64,000 nt of DNA from Solirubrobacter soli DSM 22325 (GTDB taxonomy: Bacteria; Actinomycetota; Thermoleophilia; Solirubrobacterales; Solirubrobacteraceae). Shown piece by piece: positions 42,075 through 50,146 of this stretch. The position numbers were made by a program, and so were the translations under genes. The notes under the pieces were generated by a model. That model was not told the origin of the DNA. It did not search any database and was given only the letters and a program-made list of their open reading frames with translations. Every line of letters starts with the position of its first letter. Within the stretch, counting starts at the first letter, position 1. The stretch lies in assembly GCF_000423665.1 (NCBI RefSeq), contig NZ_KE384070.1:36669-100668 (forward strand). The letters run 5' to 3'.

Positions 42075-43336
42075 GCCGCCCTCAGCAGCAGGCATGAGGC
42101 GAGCGGGCCGGCGCCGGCCGAGACGGCGGCGACCTTGGCATCGGCGACCTGGCGCTCGTCGGCCTGGCCGCGCAGCTGGAGGCAGGCCTCGTAGAGGTGG
42201 CCGAAGCCGTGCAGGCGCCCGGCCGACAGTTGCCCGCCGGACGTCGCCAGCGGCAGCTCGCCGTCGAGCGCGATCCGGGAACCGCCCTCGACGAACGGCC
42301 CACCCTCGCCCTTGGCGCAGAAGCCCAGGCCCTCGAGCCAGAACAGCGTCAACACGGTGAAGCCGTCATACAGGTTCGCGACGTCGACGTCGGACGGCTT
42401 GAGGTCGGTGCGCGACCACATGTGCGCCCCGGCGCTGGCGGCCGCCGTCTGCGTCATGTCCTCCCACTGGTCCCACGACGCGCGACCGCCCAGGGCGCTT
42501 CCGACCGCCTCGAAGTGGATCGGCTGGTTCGGCATGTCGGCGGCGTGCTCGGCCTTCGACACGATCAGCGCGGTCACGCCGTCGACCGCGATGTCGCAGT
42601 CGAACAGACACAGCGGGTCGCTGATCATCTTCGAGGACAGATAGTCGTCCATCGTGAGGTCGCCCTGCAAGACGGCCTTCGGGTTGCGCTGGGCATTGCG
42701 GCGCGCGTTGAGCGCGATCGCCGCGAGTTGCTCGCGGGTCGTGCCGTACTCGTGCATGTGACGCGTGGCGTAGAGGCCCATCCAGTTCGGTCCCGAGAAG
42801 GCGCCGAAGGGGAGCATCCACTGCATGGCGCCGGTCACGCCGCCGGCGTCGCTGTTCACGCGCTCGGTGACCGTGCGCCACACCGTGGCCTCGTTCAACG
42901 CGCGGTAGACCAGCACGTGCTCGCAGACGCCGGTGGCCACCGCCATGCAGGCATGGATCACCGCGGCGAACATGCCCGGCGTCTCGGGGCCCCCGTAGTA
43001 CCAGGTGGGGTGCAGCCGCAGCGCGTCGATCACCGCGTGCGGGCCTGGGCCGGACGATCCAGGGCTCGACGGCGCGAGGCCGTCGGCGCGCGACACCGCG
43101 CCGGGCCAGGAGATCACGCCGTCGATGTCGGCGGGCTTCAGGCCGGCGTCACCGATCGCCTCCAGCGCGGCGTCCAGCGTCAAGGCCATCACGCCCTTCT
43201 CGACGCGGCGCCCGACCTCGGACTGGCCGATGCCGGAGATGATGCAGGCGTCCTCGAACTTCGTCATAGGGGCCACCCCCGGGATGCCCGAAACCGGACG
43301 GTCGATCCCTCGCTGGCGGTTGCCGGGCTCGCTCAT
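42071..43336 (-). CDS. Thiolase-fold protein lacking the nucleophilic Cys (Ltp2/aldolase-like)
   Basis: 421 residues of the SCP2-type thiolase/lipid-transfer family (ACIISGIGQSEVGRR, NWMGLYATRHMHEYGTTREQLAAIALNARRNAQRNP, LKPSDVDVANLYDGFTVLTLFWLEGLGFC, GGQLSAGRLHGFGHLYEACLQLRG). Where thiolases have their acyl-binding Cys, it reads PGMFAAVIHACMAVATG, with no Cys at the expected place. Such Cys-less members, paired with DUF35 proteins, act as retro-aldolases in steroid side-chain removal. The DUF35 partner gene overlaps its start by four bases. I infer a carbon-carbon cleavage step. Confidence 0.78.
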   Translation of the reverse strand: MSEPGNRQRGIDRPVSGIPGVAPMTKFEDACIISGIGQSEVGRRVEKGVMALTLDAALEAIGDAGLKPADIDGVISWPGAVSRADGLAPSSPGSSGPGPHAVIDALRLHPTWYYGGPETPGMFAAVIHACMAVATGVCEHVLVYRALNEATVWRTVTERVNSDAGGVTGAMQWMLPFGAFSGPNWMGLYATRHMHEYGTTREQLAAIALNARRNAQRNPKAVLQGDLTMDDYLSSKMISDPLCLFDCDIAVDGVTALIVSKAEHAADMPNQPIHFEAVGSALGGRASWDQWEDMTQTAAASAGAHMWSRTDLKPSDVDVANLYDGFTVLTLFWLEGLGFCAKGEGGPFVEGGSRIALDGELPLATSGGQLSAGRLHGFGHLYEACLQLRGQADERQVADAKVAAVSAGAGPLASCLLLRAA

Positions 43337-43725
43337 GGCGCGGGGCGGAAGAAGGGGATGAACGCGTCACCGCGGGGCTCGAAGTCGACAGCGACGGCCA
43401 TGCCGATCGCCGGCGTCTCGCAGTCGATCACACGCGCGATCAGGCGCAGCCCGGACTGCTCTTCGAGATCGACGACCGCGAGCACGAACGGGACCTCGAG
43501 GTCGGGCATCCACTGCTGGCGGTTGATCGTGTACGTGTAGACCGTGCCGCGCCCGCTGACCGCCTTCGGCGCGATGTCATCGCTCCAGCACTGCGGACAG
43601 CGCGGGGACGGCGGGTGCAGGTAGTAGCCGCAGGCGTTGCAGCGCTCGATGCGCAGTTCGCCGTCAGCACCCCCAGTCCAGAACGCGCGGTTCTCGTCGT
43701 CGATCTGCGGTTTCGGCAGGGCCAT
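43333..43725 (-). CDS. DUF35 OB-fold zinc-ribbon protein, partner of thiolase-fold enzyme
   Basis: 130 residues. Zinc ribbon CNACGYYLHPPSPRCPQC followed by an OB fold (GRGTVYTYTINRQQWMPD, PFVLAVVDLEEQSGLRLIARV). DUF35 proteins bind thiolase/aldolase enzymes and help position acyl-CoA or acyl-carrier substrates. GGAG ribosome site. First gene of the unit 43725 to 39871. Confidence 0.88.
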   Translation of the reverse strand: MALPKPQIDDENRAFWTGGADGELRIERCNACGYYLHPPSPRCPQCWSDDIAPKAVSGRGTVYTYTINRQQWMPDLEVPFVLAVVDLEEQSGLRLIARVIDCETPAIGMAVAVDFEPRGDAFIPFFRPAP

Positions 43726-43756
43726 TTGCGGGTTTCTCCTCGAACTGCTACTTTGC

Positions 43757-43776
43757 CTGAACTGAAATCGTATCAG
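43757..43776. promoter_or_regulatory. Operator copy M
   Basis: CTGAACTGAAATCGTATCAG, between the divergent DUF35 (start 43725) and ligase (start 43823) genes; one base different from copy D over 19 positions. Confidence 0.75.
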
Positions 43777-43822
43777 TATTTGAGATCAGCGTACACACGC
43801 GCTTTCGGAGGAGATCGGCCCG

Positions 43823-45367
43823 ATGAACCTAGCCCAACTTGTGGCGACCCAGGCGGAGCGCTACGGCGCTCGCCAGCTCGCGCTCGTGGATGGTGAGCCG
43901 CTGAGCTACGAGCAGCTCGCCGATCGCGCGGGCCGCTTCACCTCCGGCCTGCAGGAGCTCGGCATCCAGCCGGGCGACCGCGTCGCGGTGATGATGCCGA
44001 CGCGGGCGGAGTTCCTCTACGCCTGGTTCGGGATCCTCGGCGCGGGGGCGATCGAGGTGCCGATCCACGATGCGGCGCGCGGCCCGGGGATCGCGTACAT
44101 CCTCGAGACCACGGGCGCGCGGGCGCTGATCGTCGACGAAGAGCACGTCGAGCACGTCGCGGGCCACATCGACTCCGTCGAGCAGGTGATCGTCCGCGGC
44201 GACGCCGGCGAGCTGTCTGCGCTGGACTTCGCGTCGCTGATGGCGAACCCCGTCGCGGCGCCGGTCGCTCGTGAGCCGGGCGACCCCGCTTCGATCCTCT
44301 TCACCGGCGGCACGACCGGCCCGCCCAAGGGCGTCGTGCTCCCGCACAACCACAACCTGAACCTGGCGCAGGGCGTCGTCGAGCTCGTCCGCTACACCGA
44401 GGACGACGTCCTGTACTCGGTCTTCCCGCTCTTCCACGCCAACGCGAAGTACATGAGCGTGCTCGCGGCGCTCGTCTCGGGCGCGCGCGTCGTGATCGAC
44501 CGCCGCTTCTCGGCGAGCCGCTTCTGGGAGATCTGCCGTCGTGAAGGCGTGACGGCGTTCAACGGCCAGGGCGAGATGCTGCGCATCCTGCTCAAGCAGC
44601 CGGAAAGCGACGCGGATCGCGACAACACGGTGCGCGTGGTCGTCGGCGCGGCCGCCGCGACCGATCTCGTGCTCGAGTTCGAGCAGCGCTACGACCTCGC
44701 CGTGCTGGACGCCTACGGGATGACCGAGACCGGCCCGACGATCGCGGCCTCGTGGGAGGCGCGGCGCGCGGGCGCCGCCGGCCTGCCGACGCCGTGGTAC
44801 GAGGCGAAGGTCGTCGGCGCCGACGACGTCGAGGTCGGCCCGGGGGTCACCGGCGAGATCGTCGTGCGCCCGAAGCTCCCGTTCGTGATGATGGAGCGCT
44901 ACTGGGGCAACGACGCCGCGACCCTGGCCTCGATGCGCAACCTCTGGTTCCACACCGGTGACAACGCCTACCGCGACGAGGACGGCTACTTCTGGTTCGT
45001 CGCGCGCGGGACGGACTCGATCCGCCGTCGCGGCGAGAACGTGTCCGCCTGGGAGGTCGAGCGCGTGCTCGCCGATCACCCGGAGCTGCTCGAGGCCGCG
45101 GTCTACGGCGTGCCGTCCGAGCTCGGCGGCCAGGAGGTCATGGTGGCCTGCGTGCGCCGCCCGCAGTCCGAGGTCACGGCCGAGGGACTGCTCGACTACT
45201 GCACGGGCAAGATGCCGCACTTCGCGGTGCCGCGCTACGTCCGCTTCATGGACCGGCTGCCGCGCTCGCACGCGCAGCGGGTGCTCAAGCCCGAGCTCAA
45301 GGCGGCCGGCGTGGATGCGCCGGGGGTGTGGGATCGTGAGTCCGTCGGCTACGTGGTGCAGCGGTAG
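43823..45367 (+). CDS. Acyl-CoA synthetase (AMP-forming)
   Basis: 514 residues: P-loop LFTGGTTGPPKGVV (Gly for the usual Ser), YGMTETGP, HTGDNAYRDEDGYFWFVARGTDSIRRRGENVS and catalytic Lys in HAQRVLKPEL. The GTD-S-RRRGENVS form is typical of ligases of the crotonobetaine/long-chain group. GGAGGAG ribosome site. Followed after ten bases by an SDR gene in the same unit. Confidence 0.87.
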   Translation: MNLAQLVATQAERYGARQLALVDGEPLSYEQLADRAGRFTSGLQELGIQPGDRVAVMMPTRAEFLYAWFGILGAGAIEVPIHDAARGPGIAYILETTGARALIVDEEHVEHVAGHIDSVEQVIVRGDAGELSALDFASLMANPVAAPVAREPGDPASILFTGGTTGPPKGVVLPHNHNLNLAQGVVELVRYTEDDVLYSVFPLFHANAKYMSVLAALVSGARVVIDRRFSASRFWEICRREGVTAFNGQGEMLRILLKQPESDADRDNTVRVVVGAAAATDLVLEFEQRYDLAVLDAYGMTETGPTIAASWEARRAGAAGLPTPWYEAKVVGADDVEVGPGVTGEIVVRPKLPFVMMERYWGNDAATLASMRNLWFHTGDNAYRDEDGYFWFVARGTDSIRRRGENVSAWEVERVLADHPELLEAAVYGVPSELGGQEVMVACVRRPQSEVTAEGLLDYCTGKMPHFAVPRYVRFMDRLPRSHAQRVLKPELKAAGVDAPGVWDRESVGYVVQR

Positions 45368-45377
45368 GAGGCCAGAG

Positions 45378-46190
45378 ATGACTCTGGAAGGCAAAGTGGC
45401 GGTCGTCACCGGCGGTGGCGCGGGGATCGGTCGGTCGATCGTGCAACGGCTCGCCGCCGACGGTGCTCGTGTTGCGGCGTTGGACATCCGGCTCGAGACC
45501 GCCGAGAAGAGCATCGAGCTCGCGGGCGGAGCCGGACTGGCCGTCGTCTGCGATGTCAGTGACAGCGCGTCGGTGGACGCGGCGATCGCGCGGGTGGAAG
45601 CCGAGCTCGGACCCGTCGACATCCTGGTCAACAACGCGGGCGCGATCGTCATGGACCACCTGCGCCGCGTCAAGCCGCTGGTCGCCATCCAGCGCCAGGA
45701 GGCGTCCAACGGCGGTGTGAAGACGCCGCTGAACGCGCTCGTGCGGTTGACCGACGACGAGTGGCGGCGGACGCTCGCCATCCACCTCGACGGCACCTTC
45801 TACTGCACGCGGGCGGCGGTGTCGTACATGGCGCCCCGCGGCCGCGGGGTCGTCGTGAACATGTCCTCGATCTGCGGCCTGGAAGGCTGCACCGGGCACC
45901 CGCACTACTCGGCCGCGAAGGCCGCCATCCTCGGTTTCACCAAGGCCGCGGCGAAGGAGCTGATCGTGCAGGGCATCCGCGTCAACGCGGTCGCCCCGGG
46001 CCACGTCGGCACGGACACGTTGCAGGGTGAGATCAGCGAGGAGCGCCAGGCGCTGGCGAACTCCACGCCGGCCGGCCGCCTGGCCGAGCCGGCGGAGATC
46101 GCCGCGACCGTCGCGTTCCTCGCCTCCGACGACGCGAGCTACTTCGTCGGCCAGATCCTGAGCCCGAACGGGGGGCTCGTCACGGCCTGA
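45378..46190 (+). CDS. Short-chain dehydrogenase/reductase with a central insert
   Basis: 270 residues: VVTGGGAGIGRSIVQRL, NNAGAIV, Ser in VNMSSICG, HYSAAK. Between NNAG and the WRRTLAIHLDG helix there is a ~25-residue extra loop (DHLRRVKPLVAIQRQEASNGGVKTPLNALVRL) not found in most SDRs; it may shape the substrate pocket. Ends YFVGQILSPNGG. Its 3' end overlaps the convergent ligase pseudogene by 11 bases. Confidence 0.82.
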   Translation: MTLEGKVAVVTGGGAGIGRSIVQRLAADGARVAALDIRLETAEKSIELAGGAGLAVVCDVSDSASVDAAIARVEAELGPVDILVNNAGAIVMDHLRRVKPLVAIQRQEASNGGVKTPLNALVRLTDDEWRRTLAIHLDGTFYCTRAAVSYMAPRGRGVVVNMSSICGLEGCTGHPHYSAAKAAILGFTKAAAKELIVQGIRVNAVAPGHVGTDTLQGEISEERQALANSTPAGRLAEPAEIAATVAFLASDDASYFVGQILSPNGGLVTA

Positions 46191-47499
46191 GCTCTCTCTT
46201 GAGCACCTTGCCTGCCGCGTTGCGCGGCAGGCTGGGCACGAAGTGGATCGCGGTGGGCTTCTTGTAGCTCGCCAGGTGCCGGCGGCAGTGGTCGATGAGC
46301 TCGGCCTCGGGCGCGTCGCCGACCACGAACGCGACCGGCGTCTCGCCCCAGCGCGGGTGCGGCGCGCCGACGACCGCGACGTCCTGCACCGCGGGATGCT
46401 CGCGCAAGACACGCTCGACCTCGGCGGGGTAGATGTTCTCGCCGCCGCTGATGATCATGTCCTTCTTGCGGTCGACGAGGTACAAGTAGCCCTCGTCGTC
46501 ACGGGTGGCGAGGTCCCCGCTGTGGAACCAGCCGTCGACGTCGGGCTGCTTCCAGTAGCCGCGCATCACGAACGGGCCGCGGTAGACGATCTCGCCGACC
46601 CCGTCGACCTCGTCGACCAGGCGGAGCTCGACGTCGCGCATCGGTCGTCCGACCGAGCCCATCTTGCGCGTGGCATCGGGGCCCTTGAGCAGCGTGGTCG
46701 CGCCTGACATCTCCGTCTGGCCGTACGCGCTCACGATGTCCACGCCGGGATAGGTGCCGGCGAGCGCCTCCAGCGTCTGCCGCGAGGCGGGCGCCGCGCC
46801 CCACATGGCCACCCGCAGGCGCGTCTGCTGCGGAACGGCCGTCACCTGGTCCTATTGCGTCGGGACGAAGATGCACATCGTCACCGCGTGCTCCGCCATC
46901 AGGCGCACCGCGTTGTGCGGGTCGAAGCCCGTCGTCGGCGTGATCACCGCCTTCGCGCCGAGCGCGAGGAACGGCAGCATTCCGTTGATGCCACCGATGT
47001 GGAAGAGCGGCTGGCCGGAGAGCCACACGTCGTCGGCGGTCGCGCCCATCTCGTGGATCCAGCTGCGCGTGGACGCCAGCAGGTTCGCGTGGGTGAGGAC
47101 GGCGCCTTTGGGGCGGCCGGTCGTGACGGACGTGTAACAGATCAAGGCCGCGTCGCCGGCCGGCGCCTGCGGCGCGGGGTCTCCGTCGAGCGTGCCGTCG
47201 ACCAAGGTCGTCGCGCCGCAGTCCGCGAGGATGTAGTCGATCTCGCTCTGCGTCAGGCGGAAGTTGATCGGCACGGCGATCGCGCCGAGCCGATGACACG
47301 CCAGCATCGTCTCCGGGAACTCGAGCCCGTTGTGCAGGAGCATCGCGACACGGTCGCCGCGCTTGACGCCGCGCGCGGCGAGCGCGCCCGCCACCCGGGC
47401 CACGCGCTCGTGCAGCTCCGCGTGCGTGCGCTCGCGCCCGTCGAAGACGAGCGCGACGCGTTCGGAGCGAGGGTGCGTCAGGTCGTCAAGACGGTGCAC
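46180..47499 (-). pseudogene. Acyl-CoA synthetase broken by an in-frame TAG
   Basis: Reading one frame from the GTG at 47497-47499, the N-terminal half (to IFVPTQ) and C-terminal half (DQVTAVPQQTRLRVAMWGAAP to AAGKVLKREL) form a complete ~439-residue ligase, interrupted by TAG at 46852-46854. Trp is expected here, so TGG to TAG is the likely change. The P-loop is also altered: YTSVTTGRPKG, Val for the conserved Gly. C-terminal motifs (YGQTEMSG, HSGDLATRDDEGYLYLVDRKKDMI, GKVLK) are intact. Its start overlaps the thiolase stop by 22 bases. Loss looks recent, or the TAG is read through. Confidence 0.8.
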
Positions 47500-48620
47500 G
47501 CGCTGACCCCGGGAGCGCCGTAGACCTGGGTGAAGCCGACCCGCGCTGGTCCGGGGATCTGGCGCGCGCCGGCGTCGCCGCGCAGCTGCAGCACGACCTC
47601 ATGGACCTGACGCAGCCCGGACGCGCCGATCGGCTCGCCGTTGGCCAGGCAGCCACCGTCGGTGTTGACCGGCAGACGCCCGCCGATCCGCGTCGCGCCG
47701 CTCTGGATCAGCGCTTCCTGCTCGCCGTCCTGGCAGAGGCCGGTCTCGGCGAGGTGCATGATCTCGGCGCCGGACTCGGTGTCCTGGAGCTGGGCCACGT
47801 CCACGTCCTGCGGCCCGATGCCGGCCCGCTCGAACGCCGCCGCGGCCGCCTCGGCGGTGGGGGACGGCCCGTCGTGGACCGGGATCGAAGGGCTGAAGAC
47901 CTCGAAGGACCCGAAACGGCGCGTCTTGAACACCGCCGAGCGCAGGTAGACCGGCTTGCGTGCCCTCGCCTTCTCACCGCGCGCGAGCACGAGCGCGACG
48001 GCGCCCTCGCCGGGCGAGCAGAACATGTACTGGCGCAGCGGGTCGTTGACCAGCTTCGAGTCCAGCACCTCATCCTCTGACAGCGGCTTCCGGCGCCAGG
48101 CGTTCGGGTTCAACGCCCCGTTCTCGAAGGCCTTGCTCGCCACCTTGGCCAGCGTCGACTCGCTGATCGAGTGCTGGGCCATGTAGCGCTGGATCTTCAT
48201 CGCGAAGAACTGCGTCGTCAGCATCAGGCCCGACTCGCCGTACCACGAGCCGATGCCCCACTCCTCGGGCAGCGGGTTGAACGCGCCCGGAGGGTGCTTG
48301 TCGAAGCCGACCACGAGCGCGGTCTCCGCGCTGCCCGCGATCAGCATCGCGTGGGCCGTGATCAGCGCCGAGCCGCCGGTCGCGCACCCGTTCTTGACGT
48401 TGATGAACGGCACGCCCGTGAGGCCGAGCACGGACACCGTGGTGTCGGCGTTGCCCGCCGCGTCGGAGCCGCCGGCGGCGAAGTCGATCTCGTCCCAGCC
48501 CAGCCCCGCGTCGGTCAGCGCGCCGCGGGCGGCGTGCGCGGCCATCTCGAGTCCCGTGACGCCGGGGTGACGACCGAATGGGTGGATGCCCACGCCGATG
48601 ACCGCGACGTCGTCGCTCAC
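47478..48620 (-). CDS. Thiolase (SCP2/acetyl-CoA acetyltransferase-like) with nucleophilic Cys
   Basis: 380 residues from the GTG at 48618-48620, overlapping the DUF35 stop (GTGA). IGVGIHPFGRHPG, NVKNGCATGGSALITAHAMLIAG with the acyl-accepting Cys, LQDTESGAEIMHLAETGLC, and NTDGGCLANGEPIGASGLRQVHEV. Unlike the enzyme at 42071 it keeps the Cys, so a thiolytic cleavage (or condensation) is plausible. Paired with its own DUF35. Confidence 0.82.
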   Translation of the reverse strand: MSDDVAVIGVGIHPFGRHPGVTGLEMAAHAARGALTDAGLGWDEIDFAAGGSDAAGNADTTVSVLGLTGVPFINVKNGCATGGSALITAHAMLIAGSAETALVVGFDKHPPGAFNPLPEEWGIGSWYGESGLMLTTQFFAMKIQRYMAQHSISESTLAKVASKAFENGALNPNAWRRKPLSEDEVLDSKLVNDPLRQYMFCSPGEGAVALVLARGEKARARKPVYLRSAVFKTRRFGSFEVFSPSIPVHDGPSPTAEAAAAAFERAGIGPQDVDVAQLQDTESGAEIMHLAETGLCQDGEQEALIQSGATRIGGRLPVNTDGGCLANGEPIGASGLRQVHEVVLQLRGDAGARQIPGPARVGFTQVYGAPGVSACTVLTT

Positions 48621-48994
48621 GATCGCACCGGCCGGAAGGCGAAGGCCGCGTCGGGGATCAGTGTCAGCTCCATCTCCATGCCGATCTCGAGGTTCGCGGG
48701 GTCCGCCTCCGTCAGGCGCGCCTCGACGCGCACCTCGCCCGGCAGCTCGATGTAGCCGACGCCGTAAGGCTCGAACGCCTCGGGCCCGGTGTAGGGCGGG
48801 GACTTGGGGCGGAACCGCTGGATCGTCCAGCTCCACAGCGTGCCGCGGCGGGCGAGCCTGCGCTCCTGGACGTCGGTGGACGTGCAGCGCGGGCACGCGC
48901 CGAGGCGCGGGAAGCTCACGGTGCCACAGCTGCGACACTCGGAGCCGAGCAGCACCGGGTCGCTCGGCGTGCCGGCGAGCAGGTCAGCGTGCAT
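48617..48994 (-). CDS. DUF35 OB-fold zinc-ribbon protein 2
   Basis: 125 residues from the ATG at 48992-48994. Zinc ribbon CRSCGTVSFPRLGACPRC, then OB fold (RRGTLWSWTIQRFRPKSPPYTGPEAFEPYGVGYIELPGEVRVEARLTE). Second thiolase partner in the region. Overlaps the SnoaL-like gene upstream by 11 bases. Confidence 0.85.
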   Translation of the reverse strand: MHADLLAGTPSDPVLLGSECRSCGTVSFPRLGACPRCTSTDVQERRLARRGTLWSWTIQRFRPKSPPYTGPEAFEPYGVGYIELPGEVRVEARLTEADPANLEIGMEMELTLIPDAAFAFRPVRS

Positions 48995-49364
48995 GCGTGT
49001 GCGTGGGAAAGCTGATGGCGGGCGAGCGACCGACCATGTAGCGGTCCATCCGCCCGGCCGCGTCGAGGTGCGCGACCGCGAGGAACGTGCCGATGAAGCG
49101 GCCGTCGTCCCAGCGCGTCTCGCCGAGTGCGAACTCCGTGTCACCGTCGACCGCGGAGGAGACGACGTAGTGCGCCCAGCCGTCCATGTCACCCGCGTCG
49201 ATGAACTCGCGCAGCTGCTGCTTGCCGCCGCGGAGCTGCGTGGCCTTGCGGTCCTCGCCCGCGGCCCACTCGATCGCGAACTCGACGTCGTCGGAGACGA
49301 GGTCGAGCGACGAGTACGGCTCCGGGCCGTCGAGGGCTTGGAAGTAGCGCTCGAAGAAACTCAT
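48984..49364 (-). CDS. SnoaL-like protein, paralogue of the gene at 37239
   Basis: 126 residues: FQALDGPEPYSSLDLVSDDVEFAIEW, WAHYVVSSAVDGD, LGETRWDDGRFIGTFLAVAHLDAAGRMDRYMVGRSP. Shares an ordered set of motifs with 37239-37598. NTF2-like fold, function unknown. Next to the second TetR gene, as the paralogue is next to the first. Confidence 0.65.
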   Translation of the reverse strand: MSFFERYFQALDGPEPYSSLDLVSDDVEFAIEWAAGEDRKATQLRGGKQQLREFIDAGDMDGWAHYVVSSAVDGDTEFALGETRWDDGRFIGTFLAVAHLDAAGRMDRYMVGRSPAISFPTHTHAR

Positions 49365-49431
49365 CGGACACCCTCCACGAAATGGGACGCCTGAAACCCG
49401 CGGCTGAGCCCGCCGTGACCGCTGATCAGGC

Positions 49432-50094
49432 TCATGCCGCGGCGCGCTCCAGACCGGGGGCGACCGGGGGAAGTCCGATCATCAGTAGGGCGAGCTCCGT
49501 GTAGTACTCCGCGACGCGGGGCAAGGCGATGATCCCATTCGGCCGGTACCAGTGCCAGATGCTGTTGTAGAGGCCGAGCACGGCGCGCGTGAGCAGCCGC
49601 GGGTCGGTCTCCGGGATCGCGCCGTCGCGCATCGCGCCGGCGAGGAAGCTCGCCCAGGCGAACTCGAGCTCGCGCATGCGCGAGCGCGCGGCCTGACGTG
49701 CCTGCTCCTCGCGCTCTGAGCTGCTGGGGCTCGAGAGCCGCCCCTGCTCGGCGACGAGCACGCGATTGCGGAGCACGTCATGGTCCGAGAGCGAGAAGCA
49801 GCTCGCCATCACGGCCTCGAAGGCGCGCACCGGATCGCGTTCCTGCGCGGTGATCGTGGCGAACCGGCTGCGGAAGTCCTCGATGGCCTCGTCCATGATC
49901 TCGTAGAGGCAGTGTTGCTTGGACTCGAAATAGTGATAGAGGGCGGTCGCGCCGACCCCGATGTCGGCCGCGATGTCGGCCCACTTGGTGTGCTCGTATC
50001 CGTCCCGGCCGAAGCGATCCGTCGCCGCGGTGAGGACGTCGTGGCGCTTGCTGCGCCCGCGACGACCCTTCTGCCCTTCCTGAGCTGAATTCAT
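49432..50094 (-). CDS. TetR-family regulator 2, paralogue of regulator 1
   Basis: 220 residues. SKRHDVLTAATDRFGRDG, YEHTKWADIAADIGVGATAL, YHYFESKQHCLYEI then MASCFSLSDHDVLRNRVLVAEQ and LGLYNSIWHWYRPNG, all aligned with regulator 1, which lacks only the different C-terminal tail. Almost identical recognition helices suggest overlapping targets. A TTGA/TCAA palindrome lies 22 bases upstream. Probably first gene of the unit running to the broken ligase. Confidence 0.88.
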   Translation of the reverse strand: MNSAQEGQKGRRGRSKRHDVLTAATDRFGRDGYEHTKWADIAADIGVGATALYHYFESKQHCLYEIMDEAIEDFRSRFATITAQERDPVRAFEAVMASCFSLSDHDVLRNRVLVAEQGRLSSPSSSEREEQARQAARSRMRELEFAWASFLAGAMRDGAIPETDPRLLTRAVLGLYNSIWHWYRPNGIIALPRVAEYYTELALLMIGLPPVAPGLERAAA

Positions 50095-50116
50095 CTTAGG
50101 TAAAGCTTATCATCTA

Positions 50117-50131
50117 TTGAAGCCACGTCAA
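50117..50131. promoter_or_regulatory. Possible operator copy R upstream of tetR2
   Basis: TTGAAGCCACGTCAA; agrees with copy E (TTGAAGTGACTTCAA) at 12 of 15 bases. It lies 22 bases upstream of the TetR ATG and 15 after the ACAD stop. Confidence 0.45.
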
Positions 50132-50146
50132 CGGGAAGTGGACTGC

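Noticed and set aside
43829..45796. 655-codon minus-strand open frame opposite the acyl-CoA ligase
   Set aside because: Antisense shadow; the plus-strand ligase has all expected motifs.
46180..47499. Genome-wide TAG recoding to Trp
   Set aside because: Many intact genes here end in TAG (for example at 4230, 12852, 37598, 39811, 45367, 53095), so two in-frame TAGs are more likely mutations or errors.
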